Notes under the pieces: generated by a model
The model's input: the letters and a program-made list of their open reading frames with translations, nothing else
Databases searched by the model: none
Told to the model about the DNA's origin: nothing
Part shown: piece after piece, positions 26,800 through 35,656 of the stretch
Numbering within the stretch: the stretch's first letter is position 1
Layout of the letters: every line of letters starts with the position of its first letter
Position numbers and translations under genes: made by a program
NCBI RefSeq assembly: GCF_900176485.1
Contig: NZ_FWYD01000021.1
Location: forward strand, 1 to 62,480
Length of the DNA: 62,480 bases
Source of the DNA: Primorskyibacter flagellatus
Lineage (GTDB): Bacteria > Pseudomonadota > Alphaproteobacteria > Rhodobacterales > Rhodobacteraceae
Direction of reading: 5' to 3'

Positions 26800-26922
26800 T
26801 CAGCCGATCTGGAGGGACAGTTCGAACATCAACCAGACCACCACCGCGGCCAGGATGAAGCCGGAAATCCAGCTCCAGGGGCGATAGTTCGGGTCTGTGG
26901 CTTCGCGTTCGTCAGGTGCCAT
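26800..26922 (-). CDS. 40-residue single-helix membrane protein in the TRAP operon
   Basis: ATG at 26922 to TGA at 26800 encodes 40 residues: a polar N-terminus (APDEREATDPNYRPW), one hydrophobic helix (WISGFILAAVVVWLMFEL) and a short tail. AGGAG lies 7-8 bases upstream. It sits only 9 bases after the fused TRAP permease gene on the same strand. Short membrane proteins of this kind are easily missed. It could be an accessory of the permease, but this is inference; no family is recognised. Confidence 0.6.
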   Translation of the reverse strand: MAPDEREATDPNYRPWSWISGFILAAVVVWLMFELSLQIG

Positions 26923-26931
26923 GGTTCGCTC

Positions 26932-28974
26932 CTATTGCGAGAGGTATTCCGGAAGGAAAAGGGCGATCTGCGGGAACATGATAACCATCGCGAGACCGAT
27001 GATCTGCAACACGATGAACGGCAGCATCGCCACGAAGATCTCTTGCAGCTTCACGTCGCTGGGGGCCACGCTCTTCAGCCAGAAGGCGGCGGGGCCGAAG
27101 GGGGGCGACAGGAAGTAGATCTGCATGTTCATCACGAAGAGCACCCCGAACCACAGCGCCGCTTGCTCTGGTTCAAGCCCGAGCGCCGGGCCGAGATCCA
27201 TCACCACCGGCGCAAAGATCGGCACGGTGATGAAGACGATCGCAATCCACTCCATGAACGTGCCCAGCACCATCAACACCGCCATCATCAGCAGGATGAT
27301 CAGCATCGGGTGCATGTCGAGCCCGGTGAACAGCTCGCGCATGAAGGCGGCACCACCGATGACGTTGTAGATGCCCACGAGGCTCACCGCGCCGAGCACC
27401 AGCCAGATGATGGTGCCCACGGTGGTGGTGGTGCGCATCAGCGCGTCGAGCAGCATCTTCCAGTTCAGTTCCATGCGGATCGCGGCGACGATGCAGGCAC
27501 CGATCACGCCGACGCCCGCGGCCTCGGTGACCGAGGCGATGCCGGCATAGATGCTGCCCATCACCATGCCGATGACCAGCAGCGCCATGATCACCGCGAT
27601 CAGGCGGTGGCGCGCCAGGGTCTGCTCTTCTCCGGCGCGTTCAGCGATCTCCGAGGAGGTCGGCGCCATTTGCGGCCGGAGCCGGCAGATCACCAGGATG
27701 TAGAGGATGTAGAGCGAGGCATAGAGCATGCCCGGCAAGGCACCGGCCATGAACAGGTCGCCGATGCCGACCTGGGCCGCAAGGCCATAGACGATCATGA
27801 TGATCGAGGGCGGGATCAGCGTGGCCAGAGAGCCGGCGGCGCAGATTACCCCCATCGCCAGCTTGCGATCGTAGCCCAGCCGCAGCATTTGCGGCAGCGC
27901 GACGAGGCCCAGCATCACGATCTCGCCGCCCATAATGCCGGTCATGGCGGCCAGCACCACGGCGACGACAGTGGTTTGCACCGCCACGCCACCGCGCAGG
28001 TTGCCCGCGAAGATGCTCATCGCGTCGAACAGATCCTTGGCGACGCCGGAGCGTTCGAGGATGCAGCTCATCAGGACGAAGAGCGGCACCGCGACCAGGG
28101 TGTAATGCTCCAGCAGCCCGGTGACGTTGGACGACACCAGAAACAACCCGCGCGGACCGAAGTAGAGCAGCGCGCAGAAAATCGACACCGTCAGTGTCGC
28201 CACGCCCAGCGGCATGCCCGTCATCATCAACACCAGCAGGGCAGCAACGATGAAGACGGTAACCCAGCTCAGCGGGAGCGATCGGATATCCATCTCGCGG
28301 CCCAGATTGCTCAGCGGCTCCAGCGGCGAGAACAGCGACCAGAAGAAATCGGTAAGGGCGCTGCTGCCGAGATAATGATCGAGCAGAAGCGCCAGGATGC
28401 GCAGCGCCAGCACGATGCCCGCAATCGTGACGACCCTACGCCACAGGCGGCTCCTGACATCTTCCAACAGGTTGCCAAACAGCTGCACCACATAAAGCAC
28501 GGTGCCAGCGACCAGGCCGATCTTCAGCATCATCGGCATCGGCGAGTTGAAGCCGCTGCCAGTTCGCTGGACCAGATCGACAGCCTTCAACATCGGCGTC
28601 AGCGAGGCTTCAAGCAGAATGTAAATCGCGACCGCGCTGACGATGGTGGAGACCATGCCAAGCGCCCGGCGGGTCTGTTCGCTGGCCATGTCGGTGATGA
28701 CGGTGATGGCGATATGGCGACGATAGAGCGTGACATAGCCGGCCGAAAGCACCCAGGCCAGGGCGCAGAGCGTCATCACCACTTCAAAGGCCCATTGGGT
28801 GGGCGAAGCCAGCACATAGCGGGTGAACACCTCGAAGACGGTGATCGCCGCGCAAACCAGATAAAGCGGGGGGATGGCGTGGCCGATGAAACGGCTCAAA
28901 TGCGCGATCACGGACGGCATCCGGCCCGGATGGCGGGCGGTGTCGAAATCGAGTATTTCGGTATCGGTCGGCAT
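26932..28974 (-). CDS. TRAP transporter fused permease (DctQ-DctM)
   Basis: A 680-residue protein joining a small DctQ-type subunit (about residues 30-200, four helices) to a large DctM-type subunit (about 235-680, around twelve helices with GIMGGEIVMLGLVALPQML and ATLIPPSIIMIVYG motifs). It imports an organic acid with the extracytoplasmic binding protein encoded upstream, driven by the sodium or proton gradient. Fused QM forms are well known. It lies 107 bases after the binding-protein gene and 9 before the 40-residue membrane gene. Confidence 0.92.
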   Translation of the reverse strand: MPTDTEILDFDTARHPGRMPSVIAHLSRFIGHAIPPLYLVCAAITVFEVFTRYVLASPTQWAFEVVMTLCALAWVLSAGYVTLYRRHIAITVITDMASEQTRRALGMVSTIVSAVAIYILLEASLTPMLKAVDLVQRTGSGFNSPMPMMLKIGLVAGTVLYVVQLFGNLLEDVRSRLWRRVVTIAGIVLALRILALLLDHYLGSSALTDFFWSLFSPLEPLSNLGREMDIRSLPLSWVTVFIVAALLVLMMTGMPLGVATLTVSIFCALLYFGPRGLFLVSSNVTGLLEHYTLVAVPLFVLMSCILERSGVAKDLFDAMSIFAGNLRGGVAVQTTVVAVVLAAMTGIMGGEIVMLGLVALPQMLRLGYDRKLAMGVICAAGSLATLIPPSIIMIVYGLAAQVGIGDLFMAGALPGMLYASLYILYILVICRLRPQMAPTSSEIAERAGEEQTLARHRLIAVIMALLVIGMVMGSIYAGIASVTEAAGVGVIGACIVAAIRMELNWKMLLDALMRTTTTVGTIIWLVLGAVSLVGIYNVIGGAAFMRELFTGLDMHPMLIILLMMAVLMVLGTFMEWIAIVFITVPIFAPVVMDLGPALGLEPEQAALWFGVLFVMNMQIYFLSPPFGPAAFWLKSVAPSDVKLQEIFVAMLPFIVLQIIGLAMVIMFPQIALFLPEYLSQ

Positions 28975-29081
28975 TCGGTTCTCTCAGCCTCGTCTGCAAT
29001 GCGGAAAAATCGAGGCAGCGTCCGCCGCCGCCCCGCTGTGGCTCCCCCGCGCCCGAACCCGGACACAAGGGAGTTGCGAAG

Positions 29082-30110
29082 TTATTCGAGCAGGCCGGCG
29101 TCGCGCAGGTACTGCACCTGTACCTCATAGGCCTCCTGCGCCAGCGGCGAGAGCTTGGCGTAGTCCTCCCAGACCGATTTTGCGATCTCGCGGAATTTGG
29201 CCCGGTCCTCGGGCGACCAGTCGATGATTTCCTTTACGTCGGTTCCGCCGGCGCGATCCTTGGCGATGATCTTGTAGTCTTCCAGGTTGGAATAGCGGCG
29301 CAGGTCGGGCAACGCGGCCATGTACCAGGTGTTGATCATTTCCTGCTGGGCGGGCGTAAAGGCATCCCATACGTCCTTATTGAAGGTGAGGTACAGGATC
29401 GCCTGGCTGTGGATGCCGGGCTGGATCGGGTAGGGGGCCACCTTGTGCAGGCCGGTCGCATGGTTGTTGACATAGGCACTGGCATCCGCGGCGTCGATAA
29501 TGCCCTTCTCCAGAGAGGTGTAGACCTCGGAGAACGGGATCGGCACCGACGTGGCCCCTGCGCGGCTGAACAGCTCGGCAGGCAGGCCCTCGGGTGCGCG
29601 GACCTTCAGGCCCTTCAGGTCTGCGACACCACGGATTGGCACCGCAGAGGGCAGCGATTCACGGGTGTAGGGGGCGCAGCCGACCACATGCACCATGTTG
29701 TCGGAATACTTGTCGACCAGCTTTTGCAGGAACGCCTTGCCGCCGGCATTCATGCACATGGTTTGGCCCTGGTCGGGGTTGTCATAGGCCGCCACCATGT
29801 CGGCGAACATGCCGAAGGCCGGGTCTTTGCCGGTCGAACGGCTGACGGCGTCGTGGAACCCGTCGAGAATGCCCATCGACACGGCATCAAGCCCTTCGGC
29901 GGCGGGCACCACGGAATTGATCGGCAAAAGCTCCAGCTCGATTTCGCCACCGCTCATCGCGGTCAGGCGCGGCACCCAGACATTCTGCAAATATTGCAGG
30001 GTGAAATCGCCCGCGTTCTGACTGGTTTGCAGCCGGTAAATCTCGGCCCCGGCCCCGGTGGCCAGACCCGCGGCGAGCGCGGCCGCGCATAGTGTTTTCA
30101 TGAGTTTCAT
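29082..30110 (-). CDS. TRAP transporter substrate-binding protein (DctP family)
   Basis: A 342-residue periplasmic protein. The signal peptide ends near residue 22 (TGAGAEIYRL). DctP-family features follow: the core segment LKGLKVRAPEGLPAELF with the conserved Arg that binds the ligand carboxylate, and FSEVYTSLEKGIIDAAD. The ATG at 30110 is preferred because it opens the signal peptide and has GGAGAGAG upstream; the frame extends to 30155 without similarity. It selects a carboxylate for the fused permease. It starts 20 bases after the small AtuA-partner gene. Confidence 0.9.
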   Translation of the reverse strand: MKLMKTLCAAALAAGLATGAGAEIYRLQTSQNAGDFTLQYLQNVWVPRLTAMSGGEIELELLPINSVVPAAEGLDAVSMGILDGFHDAVSRSTGKDPAFGMFADMVAAYDNPDQGQTMCMNAGGKAFLQKLVDKYSDNMVHVVGCAPYTRESLPSAVPIRGVADLKGLKVRAPEGLPAELFSRAGATSVPIPFSEVYTSLEKGIIDAADASAYVNNHATGLHKVAPYPIQPGIHSQAILYLTFNKDVWDAFTPAQQEMINTWYMAALPDLRRYSNLEDYKIIAKDRAGGTDVKEIIDWSPEDRAKFREIAKSVWEDYAKLSPLAQEAYEVQVQYLRDAGLLE

Positions 30111-30129
30111 GTCTCTCTCCTCTCTCAAT

Positions 30130-30522
30130 CTACGTTTTCTGTGCCTGTGCGACATCGCCCGGCGACGTGTCTTCAGCCCAGGGGCTGGCGTCGGCGAGCA
30201 TGGTTCGGTCGACCCGGACCGGCAGCGCCAGCAGGCGGAACGACATCGTCTTGCCGTGACCGTCGAGGTTGAGCGCGGTGTTCACGCCGCCTTCCAGCAC
30301 ATCGTCGATGACAAAGTTGAAGGCGTTGATCCGGGGCATCTCGTAGCGGCGAACTGCGGTGGCTCCGCGGTGGCGGAAGACCTCGAGCACCCGCGCCTCG
30401 GTGAGCTGCTCGGCCAAAAGCGGCCAGGCCTCGGGCTTGTAGGGGATCACGCTTATGTTGAGCCGGTTACCCTTGTCTCCGGCGCGGCCATGCGCGACCT
30501 CGTGCAGCGGAACTTCGATCAT
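30130..30522 (-). CDS. Small AtuA-associated protein
   Basis: A 130-residue protein with the pattern VAHGRAGDKGNRLNISVIPY at its start, typical of the small C-terminal AtuA-like domain that occurs either fused to or beside AtuA/DUF1446 proteins. Its ATG overlaps the AtuA stop (ATGA), so the two are stoichiometric partners in translation. The biochemical role is not established. The frame upstream to 30645 is shared with the AtuA gene in another phase and is not part of the protein. Confidence 0.75.
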   Translation of the reverse strand: MIEVPLHEVAHGRAGDKGNRLNISVIPYKPEAWPLLAEQLTEARVLEVFRHRGATAVRRYEMPRINAFNFVIDDVLEGGVNTALNLDGHGKTMSFRLLALPVRVDRTMLADASPWAEDTSPGDVAQAQKT

Positions 30523-31892
30523 GCCTGCTCCTCCAGAAAGCGCGCCTGTGCCGGAACATCGCGGCGAGGCACCAGGCAGGAGCGCGTGGCGACCCGACGG
30601 GTCGTGTGCCAGCGCGCCCCTCCGGTACCGGCCGGCCCGCAGCAAAGCATCGCCAGCGCCTCCCGCGCGGCCTGGTCAACATCTTCCTGGTGCGGCCCGG
30701 CAGCAGCGATCCGCACCCGCACCTCGACGGGCTCGGGCCCTGCGTGGGCGCGCGTCAGGTCGCCTGCGTCATTGTCATGCACCGCGCCCATGCCGATCAG
30801 GTCGATCCGGCTGCGCACCGCGAGCTGGCGGATGCGCAGCCGTTCGCGCAGCGCATCCGCCATCGCCATTGCTCGCGCGCGGCAGTTGGGGCCGGCCACG
30901 CTGACCTCTCCCTCGCCCAGCCAGCCGCCGTCGTGGCTGATCGTCACCTTCAGGTCCTCGGGCCGCGGCTGCCCGGCGATGCCATCCACGCGCACCCGGT
31001 CGGGCGCGATCTCCTCCAGGGTGATGGCGGTCATGTCGACGGTGACATCCGGCGTGACGTAGCGCGACGGGTCGTGCACCTCGTAGAGCAGTTGCTCGGT
31101 CACGCTGGCCACGCTGACGCGCCCGCCGGTATCGTCGGCCTTGGTCACCACCAGGCCGCCGTCGGCCTCCACCTCGGCGATCGGAAAGCCGATGTTGGCG
31201 GGGTCCGGAATGTCCTTGTAGCCGGGATCGAAGAACACGCCGCCGGCAAGCTGCGCGCCGCATTCCAGCAGATGCCCGGCCACCGCGCCCACGGCCAGCT
31301 TGTCCCAGTCCTCGGCGGACCAGCCGAAATGCCAGATCAGCGGGGCAAGCGCCAGCGACGGATCGCCGGTGCGGCCGGTCACCACCACGTCGGCACCGCC
31401 ACGCAGGGCTGCAACGATGGGCTGCGCATCGAGATAGGCGTTGGCGGCGATGATGTCGCCGCCATGGGTGTCGATCCCGGCATCGGCCTCGAACACCGGG
31501 TATGTTTCCAGCGGCAGGCCGCGCACATCATCGCCCTCGACAATGCCGACCTTGACCGGACGCAGACCCAGCTCTTTGGCGAGCGCCGCGATCCGGCGCG
31601 CCGCACCCTGCGGGTTGGCACCGCCGAAATTGCCAATGATCGGAATGCCGTGTTCAAGGCAGAGGCCCAACACCGGTGCCAGCAGCCGGTCGAGCATGGG
31701 CTCGAAACCCTTGTCGGCGTCGGCGTTGCGGGCCATCTGCGCCAGCGCCACGGTGCGTTCGCCAAGCACTTCGAAGAACAACGCCGAGGGCAGGCCGCGC
31801 GAGATAAGCGTGCGCACCACCGGCAGCGCCGCATCGACCCGGTCGCCGGAAAACCCCGCGGCATTGCCGATCAGGAATCGTTTGCTGGTCAT
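30519..31892 (-). CDS. AtuA-family protein (DUF1446)
   Basis: A 457-residue protein of the acyclic-terpene-utilization AtuA family (DUF1446). Recognisable parts are RFLIGNAAGFSGDR at the start, the IGNFGGANPQGAARR loop, VTGRTGDPSLALAPLIWHFGW and EQLLYEVHDPSRYVTPDV. AtuA homologues accompany CoA-dependent breakdown of branched or hydroxy acids, but the reaction is unknown. The ATG at 31892 begins directly at the conserved core. Upstream at 31940-31965 are TTGTCAACAA and an inverted TGTCAA/TTGACA pair, probably bound by the neighbouring GntR regulator. Confidence 0.8.
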   Translation of the reverse strand: MTSKRFLIGNAAGFSGDRVDAALPVVRTLISRGLPSALFFEVLGERTVALAQMARNADADKGFEPMLDRLLAPVLGLCLEHGIPIIGNFGGANPQGAARRIAALAKELGLRPVKVGIVEGDDVRGLPLETYPVFEADAGIDTHGGDIIAANAYLDAQPIVAALRGGADVVVTGRTGDPSLALAPLIWHFGWSAEDWDKLAVGAVAGHLLECGAQLAGGVFFDPGYKDIPDPANIGFPIAEVEADGGLVVTKADDTGGRVSVASVTEQLLYEVHDPSRYVTPDVTVDMTAITLEEIAPDRVRVDGIAGQPRPEDLKVTISHDGGWLGEGEVSVAGPNCRARAMAMADALRERLRIRQLAVRSRIDLIGMGAVHDNDAGDLTRAHAGPEPVEVRVRIAAAGPHQEDVDQAAREALAMLCCGPAGTGGARWHTTRRVATRSCLVPRRDVPAQARFLEEQA

Positions 31893-31940
31893 GTCTTCTT
31901 CCTCATCCACTTGCGGGAAGTGAGCCAGATTGCCGCCATA

Positions 31941-31965
31941 ATTGTCAACAACTTTATTGACACAA
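31941..31965. promoter_or_regulatory. Candidate GntR operator upstream of atuA-like gene
   Basis: TTGTCAACAA (31942-31951) fits the TTGT-N2-ACAA pattern of FCD-type GntR sites. It overlaps a second symmetry, TGTCAA-N8-TTGACA. On the minus strand the TTGACA could also serve as a -35 element. The ATTGTCAACA core recurs at 34772-34781. Confidence 0.5.
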
Positions 31966-32078
31966 ATGTCCACCTGCTCATCACGCAGCCGGGCGCACCC
32001 CGCGGCACGAGGCGCAAGCACGATTTCAAAGGATATGCTGCTTAATCCGCCGGTGCTGTCAGCAGCGGCGCGGGGCGT

Positions 32079-32726
32079 TCAGCCCACCTGTTCGCTGCGG
32101 CCATGTTTCAGCTCCCAGGCGCGGCGGTATGCGATGCTGGAATCGGGCAGATGCACCCGCACCGCCTCGACATATCGCGCGGTGTCGCATTGCCGCATCG
32201 CCTCGACGATCTCGCGGTGCTGGGCCACCACCACGTCGAGATGCCCCGGATCGTTGTATTTTACCGCCCGGATGCTGTGCACGCGGCGCGAGTATTCCTC
32301 GATCACCCGTTGCAGCATCTCGTTGGGGCAGAACGAATACTGGTGTCGGTGCAGCTCGACATTAAGCCGGAATACCCGGCGCAGGTCGCGCGCGGAGGCC
32401 GCCTCGGCATGGGTTTCCACCAGTTCCTCCATCTGCCCCAGCCCGGCCGGCGGGATCGGAAACGGCGTGCGTTCGGCGGCCCGCAACTCGAGGATCTCGC
32501 GCACCTCGTAGAGGTCGTCGATCTCGTCAGGCGTCGGCTCCACCACCAGCGCACCGCGATTGGGAACACGGGTCACCAATCCGCGGTTCTCTAGCTCGCC
32601 GAGGATGCTGCGCAGCAGGTAGCGGCTGAGACCAAATCGCTTTTGCAGCGCATCCTCCACGATCCGGGATCCCGGTGGATATAGGCCGAAGACGATGTCT
32701 TCCTCGATCTGGTCAATCACTTCCAT
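32079..32726 (-). CDS. GntR-family regulator, FCD subfamily
   Basis: A 215-residue regulator. The N-terminal winged helix (about 1-68) contains LQKRFGLSRYLLRSILGELENRGL-type recognition helices (text shortened: SRYLLRSIL, LENRGLV). The C-terminal FCD domain (about 75-210) carries the metal-site His residues (LHRHQYS, AQHREIV, HLPDSS). FCD regulators respond to small carboxylates and usually repress adjacent catabolic genes. It is located between the aldolase and AtuA genes; candidate sites lie upstream of atuA and of the Ldh gene. Confidence 0.88.
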   Translation of the reverse strand: MEVIDQIEEDIVFGLYPPGSRIVEDALQKRFGLSRYLLRSILGELENRGLVTRVPNRGALVVEPTPDEIDDLYEVREILELRAAERTPFPIPPAGLGQMEELVETHAEAASARDLRRVFRLNVELHRHQYSFCPNEMLQRVIEEYSRRVHSIRAVKYNDPGHLDVVVAQHREIVEAMRQCDTARYVEAVRVHLPDSSIAYRRAWELKHGRSEQVG

Positions 32727-32757
32727 GAACTGCGCATGCCTCCCGCTCCACTCTGGT

Positions 32758-33549
32758 TCAATAAAGTGCCTTCACCGTCTTGTCACCCGCGTCTGGCCGC
32801 GCATTGCGAAGCATGTCGGCGACGGCGGCCGAGAAGATCTTGGTGTCGGTTGACAGCGACGCAAGGTTGAACCCGTCTTTCAGCTTGGCCGCGGCGACGG
32901 CGGAATTTCCGGTGTGGATGCCGGCAAAGCGCCCGGCGGCCTGGGCCTTTTCACGGATCGTCACGATCGCCTCTTCGACCTCGGGCGCGATGTTCTCGAG
33001 CGAGGGCGGGTAGCCCATCGAGATCGCCAGGTCGGACGGCCCGATATAGACTGCATCGAGCCCTTCGACGGTGAGAATATCATCGAGGTTGTCCAGCGCC
33101 TCGCGGGTTTCGATCATCGCCAGGGTGGCGATGCGGGTCTTGGCCTGTTCCTGGTAGTCGGCACCGTAGGCGATGGAGGCGCGCGTCGGCCCGAAAGAGC
33201 GAGACCCGCGCGGCGCGTAGTGGCAGGCCGACACGAAGGCCTCGGCTTCGGCGCGGGTGTTGATCATCGGGCAGATGATGCCGGTAAACCCTGCGTCGAG
33301 CAGCGCCATGATGAAGCCGGGGTCATTCCAGCGCACGCGGGCCAGCTTTGGCACGTCGCTCACGCCCATCGCCTGGAGCATCGTCAGCGCCATCTGGTAA
33401 TCCACCAGCCCATGCTGAAGGTCGATCGTCAGCGTGTCGAACGGCTGCCGCGCGACGATCTCGGCGGTCACCGTCGAGGGCATGGCGCACCAGCCGTTGA
33501 TGCATTTGTCGCCGTTCTCCCAGATCTCGCGTACGCTCGGAATCGACAT
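32758..33549 (-). CDS. HpcH/HpaI-family aldolase
   Basis: A 263-residue class II (metal-dependent) aldolase. Features include TIDLQHGLVDYQ near 41-52, GFTGIICPMINTRAEAEA, MIETREALDNLDD with the metal-binding Glu, and GPSDLAISMGYP with the Asp ligand. The family cleaves 4-hydroxy-2-oxo acids to pyruvate (or a 2-oxo acid) and an aldehyde or oxo acid. Paired here with an Ldh-type dehydrogenase, which would form the 2-oxo group before cleavage. It lies 55 bases after the Ldh gene. Confidence 0.88.
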   Translation of the reverse strand: MSIPSVREIWENGDKCINGWCAMPSTVTAEIVARQPFDTLTIDLQHGLVDYQMALTMLQAMGVSDVPKLARVRWNDPGFIMALLDAGFTGIICPMINTRAEAEAFVSACHYAPRGSRSFGPTRASIAYGADYQEQAKTRIATLAMIETREALDNLDDILTVEGLDAVYIGPSDLAISMGYPPSLENIAPEVEEAIVTIREKAQAAGRFAGIHTGNSAVAAAKLKDGFNLASLSTDTKIFSAAVADMLRNARPDAGDKTVKALY

Positions 33550-33604
33550 GCTTTTTCCTTTCGTTGTTCAAATCCTGTCACGGAGCACAGTGCCGCGCTC
33601 GCAG

Positions 33605-34702
33605 TTAGGCCATGGCCTCGTGTTCCAGCCCCTGGGCGTCAAGGCCCATCTCTTCGGCCAGGTCGAGTATGGCCAGCATCACGCCGGGAGGCACCGTAAG
33701 CCCGTTCAACCGGGTGTGGTGCTGGCGCGCGCGTTCCGGGTCGCCGGGGATCTGCACGCGCTCCAACCCTGCTTCGGGTCGCAGTCCGCGGACGAAATCG
33801 ATGTAGTCGCGCACCTCGGCCGCGAAGCCGCCGGTGTCGTCGAGCCGTGCCGGATCAATGACGATGGCGACATAGCCATTGCCGAAGATCCCGTCGCCCT
33901 GCTTGTTGGTGCCGTTCCCGGTGAGCGCCCCGGCCAGAAGTTCGCAGGCCAGCGCCAGGCCCGAGCCCTTGTGGTCCCCCATGGTGCGCAGCGCACCGGT
34001 GCCGGCCCGCGGGTCCGGCACCGGTGCGTTCAGGGTGTCGCCATAAAGGACCTGCGGGTCCGAGGTCCGCTGACCATCGCTGCCCACCAGGGCCTCGGGC
34101 GGCAGCGGCGGTCCACCGCGCGCGGCGACCAGCGCCTTGCCTTCGGCGACCATGGAGGTGGCGAAATCGAGGATGAAATCATCGCCGCCCGGATTGGGCA
34201 CGCCAATGGCGATGGGCGCGGTGGAACAGGCCGCCTCGGCCGAACCGAAGGGTGCCACGATCCGCGAGCCGCCGACATTGACGAAATGCAGCGAGACAAA
34301 GCCGGCCCGCGCGGCTTGTTCGGCATAGGCACCCAGCCGGCCGATATGGCCGGCGTGGCGCATCGCGATGATTGCGGTTCCGTGGCTGCGGGCGCGCTCG
34401 ATACCTATGGAAATGGCCTCCCCGGCAAGCCGCTGGCCCATGCCGGACTGCCCGTCGAGCTGCACCAGCGCGCCGATATCGGCGATCACCTTTGCCGCGC
34501 GGTTGGCCTTGATCTTGCCCGATCGCAGCCATTGCACATAGCGTGAAATCCGGACGACACCGTGACTGTCATGCCCGCGTGCGCTTGCCTCGACCAGGTG
34601 ATCGGCGACGATCCGCGCCTCTTCTGGCGCGCAGCCTTCGTGTTCCAACATGGCACACAGAAGGTCGGACAGATTGCCGGTATCCACGGGGTATGCAGTC
34701 AT
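33605..34702 (-). CDS. Ldh-family (malate/L-sulfolactate type) dehydrogenase
   Basis: A 365-residue NAD(P)-dependent oxidoreductase of the LDH2/MDH2 type, unrelated to classical Rossmann LDH. Markers are DSHGVVRISRYVQWL near 51-65 with the catalytic His-Gly, HAGHIGRLGAYAEQAA near 124, and MGDHKGSGLAL with the active-site Lys. Members oxidise 2-hydroxy acids such as malate, sulfolactate, ureidoglycolate or 2,3-diketogulonate. AGGAG lies 10-14 bases upstream of the ATG at 34702. It is the first gene of the ten-gene run; a candidate GntR site is 70-80 bases upstream. Confidence 0.87.
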   Translation of the reverse strand: MTAYPVDTGNLSDLLCAMLEHEGCAPEEARIVADHLVEASARGHDSHGVVRISRYVQWLRSGKIKANRAAKVIADIGALVQLDGQSGMGQRLAGEAISIGIERARSHGTAIIAMRHAGHIGRLGAYAEQAARAGFVSLHFVNVGGSRIVAPFGSAEAACSTAPIAIGVPNPGGDDFILDFATSMVAEGKALVAARGGPPLPPEALVGSDGQRTSDPQVLYGDTLNAPVPDPRAGTGALRTMGDHKGSGLALACELLAGALTGNGTNKQGDGIFGNGYVAIVIDPARLDDTGGFAAEVRDYIDFVRGLRPEAGLERVQIPGDPERARQHHTRLNGLTVPPGVMLAILDLAEEMGLDAQGLEHEAMA

Positions 34703-35188
34703 CCGCTTGTCGCTCCTTCTCGGTGCCGGCAATCCCCGGCTGTCCGCACTGTTGTTAAAGCTACCAAGAGGATTGTCAACAGAATTGTCGATAATAAATC
34801 ACCCAGAGGGGCAGGACGGTGAATGCGCCAGCCACAGACAAGACTGCGACCGTTTGGCAAAGGCTGTAGCGTCATGAAGAAGCGCGAGGGACCGGACCGC
34901 AGGCACCCACCCCTACGGCTGGATGGGCGGGAATAGCCGATCTCTCCGGAAGCCTGCCGCTGTCCCGCGCGCCACAATGTGGTGCAGACCTTCAACGGCG
35001 GCTGCCCCCATAGCGGCGATAGTCCCGGTCTGGCGCTGGTCGTCGACTGACGCGGATACGCCGCGTTTTCGCGCTTATCTAGCGTGTGTAAAACACATCT
35101 ACCCAAACCCTAGCGGCTGTCCTATAGTACTGCCCAAGTGGGCCCATAGACCTACAAACAGAGGCGGATCAACATAGGGGGATGGCCC
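34703..35188. other. Divergent promoter region between Ldh gene and nrdR
   Basis: No gene is evident in these 486 bases. It must hold the leftward promoter of the catabolic run, near the GntR-like site at 34772-34797, and the rightward promoter of nrdR-ribD. No dnaA-box-like NrdR palindromes were clear to me. Confidence 0.4.
34772..34797. promoter_or_regulatory. Candidate GntR operator upstream of the Ldh gene
   Basis: The core ATTGTCAACA (34772-34781) is identical to the one upstream of the atuA-like gene, and a related half ATTGTCGATA follows 11 bases later in the same direction. Only these two places of the run show it, and both precede genes on the minus strand. Confidence 0.5.
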
Positions 35189-35656
35189 ATGCGCTGCCCG
35201 TTTTGCGGAAATATCGACACTCAGGTCAAGGATTCACGTCCCGCAGAGGACCATGTCTCGATCCGACGGCGACGTTTCTGTCCGGCATGTGGCGGCCGTT
35301 TTACCACCTATGAACGCGTGCAGCTGCGCGATCTGGTGGTGATCAAGACCAATGGCCGACGCGAAGATTTCGACCGCGACAAGCTGGAACGCTCGATCCG
35401 CATTTCCATGCAGAAACGCCCGGTAGAGCCGGAACGGATCGACCAGATGATCTCCGGCATCGTGCGGCGGCTGGAAAGCATGGGCGAAACCGACATCCCG
35501 TCCAAGCAGATCGGCGAGATCGTGATGGAGGCGCTGGCCCGGATCGACACCGTGGCCTATGTGCGCTTTGCCAGCGTCTACAAGAATTTTCAGGCCGCCG
35601 ATGACTTCGACAAGTTCGTCAGCGAGCTGCGCCCGGACCCCGCCCCGGAAAAGTGA
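35189..35656 (+). CDS. nrdR: Transcriptional repressor NrdR
   Basis: A 155-residue zinc-ribbon and ATP-cone regulator. The zinc cysteines are C3, C6, C31 and C34 (MRCPFCG and [10 protein letters not shown]). The ATP-cone covers about 49-139 ([20 protein letters not shown]-type start, here split by text limits: [16 protein letters not shown]). It senses dATP/ATP and represses ribonucleotide reductase genes. Its TGA overlaps the GTG start of ribD by 4 bases, the usual alphaproteobacterial arrangement. Confidence 0.97.
   Translation: MRCPFCGNIDTQVKDSRPAEDHVSIRRRRFCPACGGRFTTYERVQLRDLVVIKTNGRREDFDRDKLERSIRISMQKRPVEPERIDQMISGIVRRLESMGETDIPSKQIGEIVMEALARIDTVAYVRFASVYKNFQAADDFDKFVSELRPDPAPEK

Noticed and set aside
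26674-29130. An 818-codon plus-strand open frame
   Set aside because: It is exactly antisense to the fused TRAP permease, rich in His, Gln, Asp and Arg as expected for a shadow of GC-rich membrane-protein codons, and has no domain.
30606-32045. A 479-codon plus-strand open frame
   Set aside because: Antisense to the AtuA gene; composition is that of a shadow frame.
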